Positions 35,248-47,300 of a stretch of DNA of 64,000 bases are shown here, one piece after another (the stretch's first letter is position 1; each line of letters starts with the position of its first letter). The DNA is from Andrena cerasifolii (lineage: Eukaryota; Arthropoda; Insecta; Hymenoptera; Andrenidae). Made by a program: the position numbers and the translations under genes. Under the pieces are notes generated by a model. That model was not told the origin of the DNA. It was given only the letters and a program-made list of their open reading frames with translations, and ran no database searches. The stretch spans positions 310,001-374,000 of the forward strand of contig NC_135126.1 of NCBI RefSeq assembly GCF_050908995.1. Direction: 5' to 3'.

Positions 35248-38200
35248 TCAAAGAGCGAGAAGTGGCGCAGATGTTTCGAGACAGTGACTGTTTAACGAAG
35301 AGACGCAGAATTTTGGAGCGCCTCTTATTTGCAACTTTAAGGTGATACCCTTGAAGCAGAAATTTAGTATACCTCTATCCACTTCATGTTCTCCTGATAT
35401 ATTCGCCAAAATCTGGCGAAAATGGTCAGAATGCACAAAATTGGGCTTTGTAACAGGTGGACATGCCGTCGAAAGAGATGACACAAAGTAACGTCTCCGG
35501 AGAGCAAATCAAAGAGCGAGAAATGGCGCAGATGTTTCGAGACAGAGACTGTTTAACGAAGAGACGCAGAATTTTCGAACGCTTCTTGAAAGGCCTGCGC
35601 CTCTTATTTGCAACTTTAAGGCGATGCCTTTGAAGCTGAAATTTAGTATACCTCTTTCCACTTCATGTTCTCCTGATATATTGGCCAAAATCTGGCGATA
35701 ATTTTCGGAATGCACAAAATTGAAAGAGATGGCACTAAGTAACGTCTCCGGAGAGCAAATCAAAGAGCGAGAAATGGCGCAGATGTTTCGAGACAGTGAC
35801 TGTTTCACGAAGAGACGCAGAATTTTCGAACACCTCTTGAACGGCCTGCGCCTCTATTTGCAACTTTAAGGTGATGCCCTTGAAGCAGAAATTTAGTATA
35901 CCTCTATCCACTTCGTGTTCTCCTGATATATTGACCAAAATCTGGCGAAAATGTTCAGAATGCACAAAATTGGGCTTTGTAACAGGAGAACATGCCGTCG
36001 AAAGAGATGGCACAAAGTTACGTCTGCGGAGAGCAAATCAAAGAGCGAGAAATGGCGCAGATGTTTCGAGACAGTGACAGTTTAACGAAGAGACGCAGAA
36101 TTTTGGAGCGCGCCTTATTTGCAACTTTAAGGCGATGCCTTTGTAGCTGAAATTTAGTATACCTCTTTCCACTTCGTGTTCTCCTGATATATTGGCCAAA
36201 ATCTGGCGAAAATATTCAGAATGCACAAAATTGGGCATTGTAACAGGAGAACATGCCGTCGAAAGAGATGGCACAAAGTAACGTCTCCGTAGAGCAAATC
36301 AAAGAGCGAGAAGTGGCGCAGATGTTTCGAGACAGTGACTGTTTCACGAAGAGACGCAGAATTTTCGAACGCCTCTCAAACGGCCTGCGCCTCTATTTGC
36401 AACTTTAAGGCGATGCCTTTGAAGTTGAAATTTAGTATACCTCTTTCCACTTCGTGTTCTCCTGATATATTGGCTAAAATTGGGCTTTGTAACAGGTGAA
36501 CATGCCGTCGAAAGAGATGACACAAAGTAACGTCTCCGGAGAGCAAATCAAAGAGCGAGAAGTGGCGCAGATGTTTCGAGACAGTGACTGTTTCACGAAG
36601 AGACGCAGAATTTTCGAACGCCTCTTGAACGGCCTGCGCCTCTATTTGCAACTTTAAGGCGATGCCTTTGAAGCTGAAATTTAGTATACCTCTTTCCACT
36701 TCATGTTCTCCTGATATATTGGCCAAAATCTGGCGATAATTTTCGGAATGCACAAAATTGGGCTTTGTAACAGGTGAACATGCCGTCGAAAGAGATGGCA
36801 CTAAGTAACGTCTCGGGAGAGCAAATCAAAGAGCGAGAAATGGCGCAGATGTTTCGAGACAGTGACAGTTTAACGAAGAGACGCAGAATTTTGGAGCGCC
36901 TCTTATTTGCAACTTTAAGGCGATGCCTTTGTAGCTGAAATTTAGTATACCTCTTTCCACTTCGCGTTCGCCTGATATATTGGCCAAAATTGGGCTTTAT
37001 AACAGGTGAACATGCCGTCGAAAGAGATGACACAAAGTAACGTCTCCGGAGAGCAAATCAAAGAGCGAGAAGTGGCGCAGATGTTTCGAGACAGTGACTG
37101 TTTCACGAAGAGACGCAGAATTTTCGAACGCCTCTCAAACGGCCTGCGCTTCTATTTGCAACTTTAAGGCGATGCCTTTGAAGTTGAAATTTAGTATACC
37201 TCTTTCCACTTCGTGTTCTCCTGATATATTGACCAAAATCTGGCGAAAATGTTCAGAATGCACAAAATTGGGCATTGTAACAGGAGAACATGCCGTCGAA
37301 AGAGATGGCACAAAGTAACGTCTCCGGAGAGCAAATCAAAGAGCGAGAAGTGGCGCAGATGTTTCGAGACAGTGACTGTTTAACGAAGAGACGCAGAATT
37401 TTGGAGCGCCTCTTATTTGCAACTTTAAGGCGATGCCCTTGAAGCAGAAATTTAGTATACCTCTATCCACTACATGTTCTCCTGATAAATTGGCCAAAAT
37501 CTGGCGAAAATATTCAGAATGCACAAAATTGGGCATTGTAACAGGAGAACATGCCGTCGAAAGAGATGGCACAAAGTAACGTCTCCGGAGAGCAAATCAA
37601 AGAGCGAGAAATGGCGCAGATGTTTCGAGACAGTGACTGTTTCACGAAGAGACGCAGAATTTTCGAACGCCTCTTGAACGGCCTGCGCCTCTATTTGCAA
37701 CTTTAAGGCGATGCCTTTGAAGCTGAAATTTAGTATACCTCTTTCCACTTCATGTTCTCCTGATATATTGGCCAAAATCTGGCGATAATTTTCGGAATGC
37801 ACAAAATTGGGCTTTGTAACAGGTGAACATGCCGTCGAAAGAGATGGCACTAAGTAACGTCTCGGGAGAGCAAATCAAAGAGCGAGAAATGGCGCAGATG
37901 TTTCGAGACAGTGACTGTTTCACGAAGAGACGCAGAATTTTCGAACGCCTCTTGAACGGCCTGCGCCTCTATTTGCAACTTTAAGGCGATGCCTTTGAAG
38001 TTGAAATTTAGTATACCTCTTTCCACTTCGTGTTCTCCTGATATATTGGCTAAAATTGGGCTTTGTAACAGGTGAACATGCCGTCGAAAGAGATGACACA
38101 AAGTAACGTCTCCGGAGAGCAAATCAAAGAGCGAGAAGTGGCGCAGATGTTTCGAGACAGTGACTGTTTAACGAAGAGACGCAGAATTTTGGAGCGCCTC

Positions 38201-39464
38201 TTATTTGCAACTTTAAGGCGATGCCCTTGAAGCAGAAATTTAGTATACCTCTATCCACTTCATGTTCTCCTGATAAATTGGCCAAAATCTGGCGAAAATA
38301 TTCAGAATGCACAAAATTGGGCATTGTAACAGGAGAACATGCCGTCGAAAGAGATGGCACAAAGTAACGTCTCCGGAGAGCAAATCAAAGAGCGAGAAAT
38401 GGCGCAGATGTTTCGAGACAGTGACAGTTTAACGAAGAGACGCAGAATTTTCGAACGCCTCTTGAACGGCCTGCGCCTCTTATTTGCAACTTTAAGGCGA
38501 TGCCTTTGAAGTTGAAATTTAGTATACCTCTTTCCACTTCATGTTCTCCTGATATATTGGCCAAAATCTGGCGAAAATGTTCAGAATGCACAAAATTGGG
38601 CTTTGTAACAGGAGAACATGCCGTCGAAAGAGATGACACAAAGTAACGTCTCCGGAGAGCAAATCAAGGAGCGAGAAGTGGCGCAGATGTTTCGAGACAG
38701 TGACTGTTTAACGAAGAGACGTAGAATTTTGGAGCGCCTCTTATTTGCAACGTTAAGGCGATGCCTTTGAAGCTGAAATTTAGTATACCTCTATCCACTT
38801 CATGTTCTCCTGATATATTGGCCAAAATCTGGCGAAAATGTTCAGAATGCACAAAATTGGGCTTTGTAACAGGAGAACATGCCGTCGAAAGAGATGGCAC
38901 AAAGTAACGTCGCCGGAGAGCAAATCAAAGAGCGAGAAGTGGCGCAGATGTTTCGAGACAGTGACTGTTTAACGAAGAGACGCAGAATTTTCGAACGCCT
39001 ATTGAAAGGCCTGCGCCTCTTATTTGCAACTTTAAGGCGATGCCTTTGAAGCTGAAATTTAGTATACCTCTTTCCACTTCATGTTCTCCTGATATATTGG
39101 TCAAAATCTGGCGAAAATTTTCAGAATGCACAAAATTGGGCTTTGTAACAGGAGAACATGCCGTCGAAAGAGATGGCACAAAGTAACGTCTCCGGAGAGC
39201 AAATCAAAGAGCGAGAAGTGGCGCAGATGTTTCGAGACAGTGACTGTTTAACGAAGAGAAGCAGAATTTTGGACCGCCTCTTATTTGCAACTTTAAGGCG
39301 ATGCCTTTGAAGCTGAAATTTAGTATACCTCTTTCCACTTCGTGTTCTCCTGCTATATTGGCCAAAATCTGGCGAAAATGTTCAGAATGCACAAAATTGG
39401 GCTTTGTAACAGGAGAACATGCCGTCGAAAGAGATGGCACAAAGTAACGTCTCCGGAGAGCAAA
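35248..39464 (+). repeat. Array block: second copy of 2018-7283
   Basis: Unit starts are 35248 F-like, 35509 (251 bp), 35760 J, 36038 K, 36299 E, 36548 J, 36826 (232 bp), 37058 J, 37336 F-like, 37597 J, 37875 E, 38124 F, 38385 A, 38664 B, 38925 G and 39204 C. Relative to 2018-7283 it lacks one 788 bp J-K-E set and one K unit, and the unit at 37875 is a chimera across the missing K. The rare 251 and 232 bp units are both conserved. Confidence 0.9.
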
Positions 39465-42368
39465 TCAAAGAGCGAGAAGTGGCGCAGATGTTTCGAGACA
39501 GTGACTGTTTAACGAAGAGAAGCAGAATTTTGGACCGCCTCTTATTTGCAACTTTAAGGCGATGCCTTTGAAGCAGAAATTTAGTATACCTCTATCCACT
39601 TCATGTTCTCCTGATATATATTGGCCAAAATCTGGCGAAAATGTTCAGAATGCACAAAATTGGGCTTTGTAACAGGAGAACATGCCGTCGGAAGAGATGG
39701 CACAAAGTAACGTCTCCGGAGAGCAAATCAAAGAGCGAGAAGTGGCGCAGATGTTTCGAGACAGGATTGTTTAACGAAGAGACGCAGAATTTTCGAACGC
39801 CTCTTGAAAGGCCTACGCCTCTTATTCGCAACTTTAAGGCGATGCCTTTGTAGCTGAAATTTAGTATACCTCTTTCCACTTCATGTTCTCCTGATATATT
39901 TGTCAAAATCTGGCGAAAATTTTCAGAATGCACAAAATTGGGCTTTGTAACAGGAGAACATGCCGTCGAAAGAGATGGCACAAAGTAACGTCTCCGGAGA
40001 GCAAATCAAAGAGCGAGAAGTGGCGCAGATGTTTCGAGACAGTGACTGTTTAACGAAGAGAAGCAGAATTTTGGACCGCCTCTTATTTGCAACTTTAAGG
40101 CGATGCCTTTGAAGCTGAAATTTAGTATACCTCTTTCCACTTCGTGTTCTCCTGCTATATTGGCCAAAATCTGGCGAAAATGTTCAGAATGCACAAAATT
40201 GGGCTTTGTAACAGGAGAACATGCCGTCGAAAGAGATGGCACAAAGTAACGTCTCCGGAGAGCGAATGAAAGAGCGAGAAGTGGCGCAGATGTTTCGAGA
40301 AAGTGACTGTTTAACGAACAGACGCAGAATTTTCGAACGTCTATTGAAAGGCCTACGCCTCTTATTCGCAACTTTAAGGCGATGCCTTTGTAGCTGAAAT
40401 TTAGTATACCTCTATCCACTTCATGTTCTCCTGATATATTGGCCAAAATCTGGCGAAAATGTTCAGAATGCACAAAATTGGGCTTTGTAACAGGAGAACA
40501 TGCCGTCGAAAGAGATGGCACAAAGTAACGTCTCCGGAGAGCAAATCAAAGAGCGAGAAATGGCGCAGATGTTTCGAGACAGTGACTGTTTCACGAAGAG
40601 ACGCAGAATTTTCGAACGCCTCTCAAACGGCCTGCGCCTCTATTTGCAACTTTAAGGCGATGCCTTTGAAGTTGAAATTTAGTATACCTCTTTCCACTTC
40701 GTGTTCTCCTGATATATTGACCAAAATCTGGCGAAAATGTTCAGAATGCACAAAATTGGGCATTGTAACAGGAGAACATGCCGTCGAAAGAGATGGCACA
40801 AAGTAACGTCTCCAGAGAGCAAATCAAAGAGCGAGAAGTGGCGCAGATGTTTCGAGACAGTGACTGTTTAACGAAGAGACGCAGAATTTTGGAGCGCCTC
40901 TTATTTGCAACTTTAAGGCGATGCCCTTGAAGCAGAAATTTAGTATACCTCTATCCACTACATGTTCTCCTGATAAATTGGCCAAAATCTGGCGAAAATA
41001 TTCAGAATGCACAAAATTGGGCATTGTAACAGGAGAACATGCCGTCGAAAGAGATGGCACAAAGTAACGTCTCCGGAGAGCAAATCAAAGAGCGAGAAAT
41101 GGCGCAGATGTTTCGAGACAGTGACTGTTTCACGAAGAGACGCAGAATTTTCGAACGCCTCTTGAACGGCCTGCGCCTCTATTTGCAACTTTAAGGCGAT
41201 GCCTTTGAAGCTGAAATTTAGTATACCTCTTTCCACTTCATGTTCTCCTGATATATTGGCCAAAATCTGGCGATAATTTTCGGAATGCACAAAATTGGGC
41301 TTTGTAACAGGTGAACATGCCGTCGAAAGAGATGGCACTAAGTAACGTCTCGGGAGAGCAAATCAAAGAGCGAGAAATGGCGCAGATGTTTCGAGACAGT
41401 GACAGTTTAACGAAGAGACGCAGAATTTTGGAGCGCCTCTTATTTGCAACTTTAAGGCGATGCCTTTGTAGCTGAAATTTAGTATACCTCTTTCCACTTC
41501 GTGTTCTCCTGATAAATTGGCCAAAATCTGGCGAAAATATTCAGAATGCACAAAATTGGGCATTGTAACAGGAGAACATGCCGTCGAAAGAGATGGCACA
41601 AAGTAACGTCTCCGGAGAGCAAATCAAAGAGCGAGAAGTGGCGCAGATGTTTCGAGACAGTGACTGTTTCACGAAGAGACGCAGAATTTTCGAACGCCTC
41701 TTGAACGGCCTGCGCCTCTATTTGCAACTTTAAGGCGATGCCTTTGAAGTTGAAATTTAGTATACCTCTTTCCACTTCGTGTTCTCCTGATATATTGGCT
41801 AAAATTGGGCTTTGTAACAGGTGAACATGCCGTCGAAAGAGATGACACAAAGTAACGTCTCCGGAGAGCAAATCAAAGAGCGAGAAGTGGCGCAGATGTT
41901 TCGAGACAGTGACTGTTTAACGAAGAGACGCAGAATTTTGGAGCGCCTCTTATTTGCAACTTTAAGGCGATGCCCTTGAAGCAGAAATTTAGTATACCTC
42001 TATCCACTTCATGTTCTCCTGATATATTGGCCAAAATCTGGCGAAAATGTTCAGAATGCACAAAATTGGGCTTTGTAACAGGAGAACATGCCGTCGAAAG
42101 AGATGGCACAAAGTAACGTCTCCGGAGAGCAAATCAAAGAGCGAGAAATGGCGCAGATGTTTCGAGACAGTGACAGTTTAACGAAGAGACGCAGAATTTT
42201 CGAACGCCTCTTGAACGGCCTGCGCCTCTTATTTGCAACTTTAAGGCGATGCCTTTGAAGTTGAAATTTAGTATACCTCTTTCCACTTCATGTTCTCCTG
42301 ATATATTGGCCAAAATCTGGCGAAAATGTTCAGAATGCACAAAATTGGGCTTTGTAACAGGAGAACAT
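39465..42368 (+). repeat. Array block: C' 278 C D, then third copy of 4616-6437
   Basis: Unit starts are 39465 C', 39728 (278, GACAGGATTG), 40006 C, 40267 D, 40546 J, 40824 F-like, 41085 J, 41363 K, 41624 E, 41873 F-like and 42134 A, which runs into the gap. From 40824 onward every unit start equals that in the 4894-6204 region plus 35930. The rare word CCACTACATG of 4894 and 37336 is also in 40824. Confidence 0.9.
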
Positions 42369-42468
42369 NNNNNNNNNNNNNNNNNNNNNNNNNNNNNNNN
42401 NNNNNNNNNNNNNNNNNNNNNNNNNNNNNNNNNNNNNNNNNNNNNNNNNNNNNNNNNNNNNNNNNNNN
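42369..42468. other. Assembly gap, 100 N
   Basis: Exactly 100 N, the usual placeholder for a gap of unknown size. The left flank stops in an A monomer (start 42134) after GAGAACAT; the right flank resumes at AGAGATGGCAC. In an intact monomer these words are separated by only nine bases (GCCGTCGAA). The flanks are therefore in monomer register and the true missing length should be 9 bp plus whole monomers, not 100. A monomers normally end GATGAC, whereas the right flank reads GATGGC, so at least one unit boundary has probably been lost. By analogy with the A-B-G-C order at 38385-39464, about 549 bp (9+261+279) would be missing. Confidence 0.97.
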
Positions 42469-44367
42469 AGAGATGGCACAAAGTAACGTCTCCGGAGAGC
42501 AAATCAAAGAGCGAGAAGTGGCGCAGATGTTTCGAGACAGTGACTGTTTAACGAAGAGAAGCAGAATTTTGGACCGCCTCTTATTTGCAACTTTAAGGCG
42601 ATGCCTTTGAAGCTGAAATTTAGTATACCTCTTTCCACTTCGTGTTCTCCTGCTATATTGGCCAAAATCTGGCGAAAATGTTCAGAATGCACAAAATTGG
42701 GCTTTGTAACAGGAGAACATGCCGTCGAAAGAGATGGCACAAAGTAACGTCTCCGGAGAGCAAATCAAAGAGCGAGAAGTGGCGCAGATGTTTCGAGACA
42801 GTGACTGTTTAACGAAGAGAAGCAGAATTTTGGACCGCCTCTTATTTGCAACTTTAAGGCGATGCCTTTGAAGCAGAAATTTAGTATACCTCTATCCACT
42901 TCATGTTCTCCTGATATATATTGGCCAAAATCTGGCGAAAATGTTCAGAATGCACAAAATTGGGCTTTGTAACAGGAGAACATGCCGTCGGAAGAGATGG
43001 CACAAAGTAACGTCTCCGGAGAGCAAATCAAAGAGCGAGAAGTGGCGCAGATGTTTCGAGACAGGATTGTTTAACGAAGAGACGCAGAATTTTCGAACGC
43101 CTCTTGAAAGGCCTACGCCTCTTATTCGCAACTTTAAGGCGATGCCTTTGTAGCTGAAATTTAGTATACCTCTTTCCACTTCATGTTCTCCTGATATATT
43201 TGTCAAAATCTGGCCAAAATTTTCAGAATGCACAAAATTGGGCTTTGTAACAGGAGAACATGCCGTCGAAAGAGATGGCAAAAAGTAACGTCTCCGGAGA
43301 GCAAATCAAAGAGCGAGACGTGGCGCAGATGTTTCAAGACAGAGACTGTATAACGAAGAGACGCAGAATTTTCGAACGCCTCTTGAAAGGCCTGCGCCTC
43401 TTATTTGCAACTTTAAGGCGATGCCTTTGAAGCTGAAATTTAGTATACCTCTTTCCACTTCGTGTTCTCCTGATATATTGGTCAAAATCTGGCGAAAATT
43501 TTCAGAATGCACAAAATTGGGCTTTGTAACAGGAGAACATGCCGTCGAAAGAGATGGCACAAAGTAACGTCTCCGGAGAGCAAATCAAAGAGCGAGAAGT
43601 GGCGCAGATGTTTCGAGACAGTGACTGTTTAACGAAGAGACGTAGAATTTTGGAGCGCCTCTTATTTGCAACGTTAAGGCGATGCCTTTGAAGCTGAAAT
43701 TTAGTATACCTCTATCCACTTCATGTTCTCCTGATATATTGGCCAAAATCTGGCGAAAATTTTCAGAATGCACAAAATTGGGCTTTGTAACAGGAGAACA
43801 TGCCGTCGAAAGAGATGACACAAAGTAACGTCTCCGGAGAGCAAATCAAGGAGCGAGAAGTGGCGCAGATGTTTCGAGACAGTGACTGTTTAACGAAGAG
43901 ACGTAGAATTTTGGAGCGCCTCTTATTTGCAACGTTAAGGCGATGCCTTTGAAGTTGAAATTTAGTATACCTCTTTCCACTTCATGTTCTCCTGATATAT
44001 TGGCCAAAATCTGGCGAAAATGTTCAGAATGCACAAAATTGGGCTTTGTAACAGGAGAACATGCCGTCGAAAGAGATGACACAAAGTAACGTCTCCGGAG
44101 AGCAAATCAAGGAGCGAGAAGTGGCGCAGATGTTTCGAGACAGTGACTGTTTAACGAAGAGACGTAGAATTTTGGAGCGCCTCTTATTTGCAACGTTAAG
44201 GCGATGCCTTTGAAGCTGAAATTTAGTATACCTCTATCCACTTCATGTTCTCCTGATATATTGGCCAAAATCTGGCGAAAATGTTCAGAATGCACAAAAT
44301 TGGGCTTTGTAACAGGAGAACATGCCGTCGAAAGAGATGGCACAAAGTAACGTCTCCGGAGAGCAAA
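42469..44367 (+). repeat. Array block after the gap: C C' 278 H B and hybrids
   Basis: Bases 42469-42503 are a monomer tail. Unit starts are 42504 C, 42765 C', 43028 (278), 43306 H, 43585 B, 43846 B-left/A-right hybrid and 44107 B. The C-C'-278 set repeats 39204-40005 at an offset of 3300 bp across the gap, as drawn with 100 N. Confidence 0.87.
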
Positions 44368-47300
44368 TCAAAGAGCGAGAAATGGCGCAGATGTTTCGAG
44401 ACAGTGACTGTTTCACGAAGAGACGCAGAATTTTCGAACGTCTATTGAAAGGCCTACGCCTCTTATTCGCAACTTTAAGGCGATGCCTTTGTAGCTGAAA
44501 TTTAGTATACCTCTATCCACTTCATGTTCTCCTGATATATTGGCCAAAATCTGGCGAAAATGTTCAGAATGCACAAAATTGGGCTTTGTAACAGGAGAAC
44601 ATGCCGTCGAAAGAGATGGCACAAAGTAACGTCTCCGGAGAGCAAATCAAAGAGCGAGAAATGGCGCAGATGTTTCGAGACAGTGACTGTTTCACGAAGA
44701 GACGCAGAATTTTCGAACGCCTCTTGAACGGCCTGCGCCTCTATTTGCAACTTTAAGGCGATGCCTTTGAAGTTGAAATTTAGTATACCTCTTTCCACTT
44801 CATGTTCTCCTGATATATTGGCCAAAATCTGGCGAAAATGTTCAGAATGCACAAAATTGGGCTTTGTAACAGGAGAACATGCCGTCGAAAGAGATGACAC
44901 AAAGTAACGTCTCCGGAGAGCAAATCAAGGAGCGAGAAGTGGCGCAGATGTTTCGAGACAGTGACTGTTTAACGAAGAGACGTAGAATTTTGGAGCGCCT
45001 CTTATTTGCAACTTTAAGGCGATGCCTTTGAAGCTGAAATTTAGTATACCTCTTTCCACTTCATGTTCTCCTGATATATTGGTCAAAATCTGGCGAAAAT
45101 TTTCAGAATGCACAAAATTGGGCTTTGTAACAGGAGAACATGCCGTCGAAAGAGATGGCACAAAGTAACGTCTCCGGAGAGCAAATCAAAGAGCGAGAAG
45201 TGGCGCAGATGTTTCGAGACAGTGACTGTTTAACGAAGAGAAGCAGAATTTTGGACCGCCTCTTATTTGCAACTTTAAGGCGATGCCTTTGAAGCTGAAA
45301 TTTAGTATACCTCTTTCCACTTCGTGTTCTCCTGCTATATTGGCCAAAATCTGGCGAAAATGTTCAGAATGCACAAAATTGGGCTTTGTAACAGGAGAAC
45401 ATGCCGTCGAAAGAGATGGCACAAAGTAACGTCTCCGGAGAGCGAATGAAAGAGCGAGAAGTGGCGCAGATGTTTCGAGAAAGTGACTGTTTAACGAACA
45501 GACGCAGAATTTTCGAACGTCTATTGAAAGGCCTACGCCTCTTATTCGCAACTTTAAGGCGATGCCTTTGTAGCTGAAATTTAGTATACCTCTATCCACT
45601 TCATGTTCTCCTGATATATTGGCCAAAATCTGGCGAAAATGTTCAGAATGCACAAAATTGGGCTTTGTAACAGGAGAACATGCCGTCGAAAGAGATGGCA
45701 CAAAGTAACGTCTCCGGAGAGCAAATCAAAGAGCGAGAAATGGCGCAGATGTTTCGAGACAGTGACTGTTTCACGAAGAGACGCAGAATTTTCGAACGTC
45801 TATTGAAAGGCCTACGCCTCTTATTCGCAACTTTAAGGCGATGCCTTTGTAGCTGAAATTTAGTATACCTCTATCCACTTCATGTTCTCCTGATATATTG
45901 GCCAAAATCTGGCGAAAATGTTCAGAATGCACAAAATTGGGCTTTGTAACAGGAGAACATGCCGTCGAAAGAGATGGCACAAAGTAACGTCTCCGGAGAG
46001 CAAATCAAAGAGCGAGAAATGGCGCAGATGTTTCGAGACAGTGACTGTTTCACGAAGAGACGCAGAATTTTCGAACGCCTCTTGAACGGCCTGCGCCTCT
46101 ATTTGCAACTTTAAGGCGATGCCTTTGAAGTTGAAATTTAGTATACCTCTTTCCACTTCATGTTCTCCTGATATATTGGCCAAAATCTGGCGAAAATGTT
46201 CAGAATGCACAAAATTGGGCTTTGTAACAGGAGAACATGCCGTCGAAAGAGATGACACAAAGTAACGTCTCCGGAGAGCAAATCAAGGAGCGAGAAGTGG
46301 CGCAGATGTTTCGAGACAGTGACTGTTTAACGAAGAGACGTAGAATTTTGGAGCGCCTCTTATTTGCAACGTTAAGGCGATGCCTTTGAAGTTGAAATTT
46401 AGTATACCTCTTTCCACTTCATGTTCTCCTGATATATTGGCCAAAATCTGGCGAAAATGTTCAGAATGCACAAAATTGGGCTTTGTAACAGGAGAACATG
46501 TCGTCGAAAGAGATGACACAAAGTAACGTCTCCGGAGAGCAAATCAAGGAGCGAGAAGTGGCGCAGATGTTTCGAGACAGTGACTGTTTAACGAAGAGAC
46601 GTAGAATTTTGGAGCGCCTCTTATTTGCAACGTTAAGGCGATGCCTTTGAAGCTGAAATTTAGTATACCTCTATCCACTTCATGTTCTCCTGATATATTG
46701 GCCAAAATCTGGCGAAAATTTTCAGAATGCACAAAATTGGGCTTTGTAACAGGAGAACATGCCGTCGAAAGAGATGGCACAAAGTAACGTCGCCGGAGAG
46801 CAAATCAAAGAGCGAGAAGTGGCGCAGATGTTTCGAGACAGTGACTGTTTAACGAAGAGACGCAGAATTTTCGAACGCCTATTGAAAGGCCTGCGCCTCT
46901 TATTTGCAACTTTAAGGCGATGCCTTTGAAGCTGAAATTTAGTATACCTCTTTCCACTTCATGTTCTCCTGATATATTGGCCAAAATCTGGCGAAAATGT
47001 TCAGAATGCACAAAATTGGGCTTTGTAACAGGAGAACATGCCGTCGAAAGAGATGGCACAAAGTAACGTCTCCGGAGAGCGAATGAAAGAGCGAGAAGTG
47101 GCGCAGATGTTTCGAGAAAGTGACTGTTTAACGAACAGACGCAGAATTTTCGAACGTCTATTGAAAGGCCTACGCCTCTTATTCGCAACTTTAAGGCGAT
47201 GCCTTTGTAGCTGAAATTTAGTATACCTCTATCCACTTCATGTTCTCCTGATATATTGGCCAAAATCTGGCGAAAATGTTCAGAATGCACAAAATTGGGC

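Noticed and set aside
42369..42468. 100 bp as the true gap size
   Set aside because: Flank phase requires 9 bp plus whole monomers; 100 bp would break the register and is a standard placeholder length.
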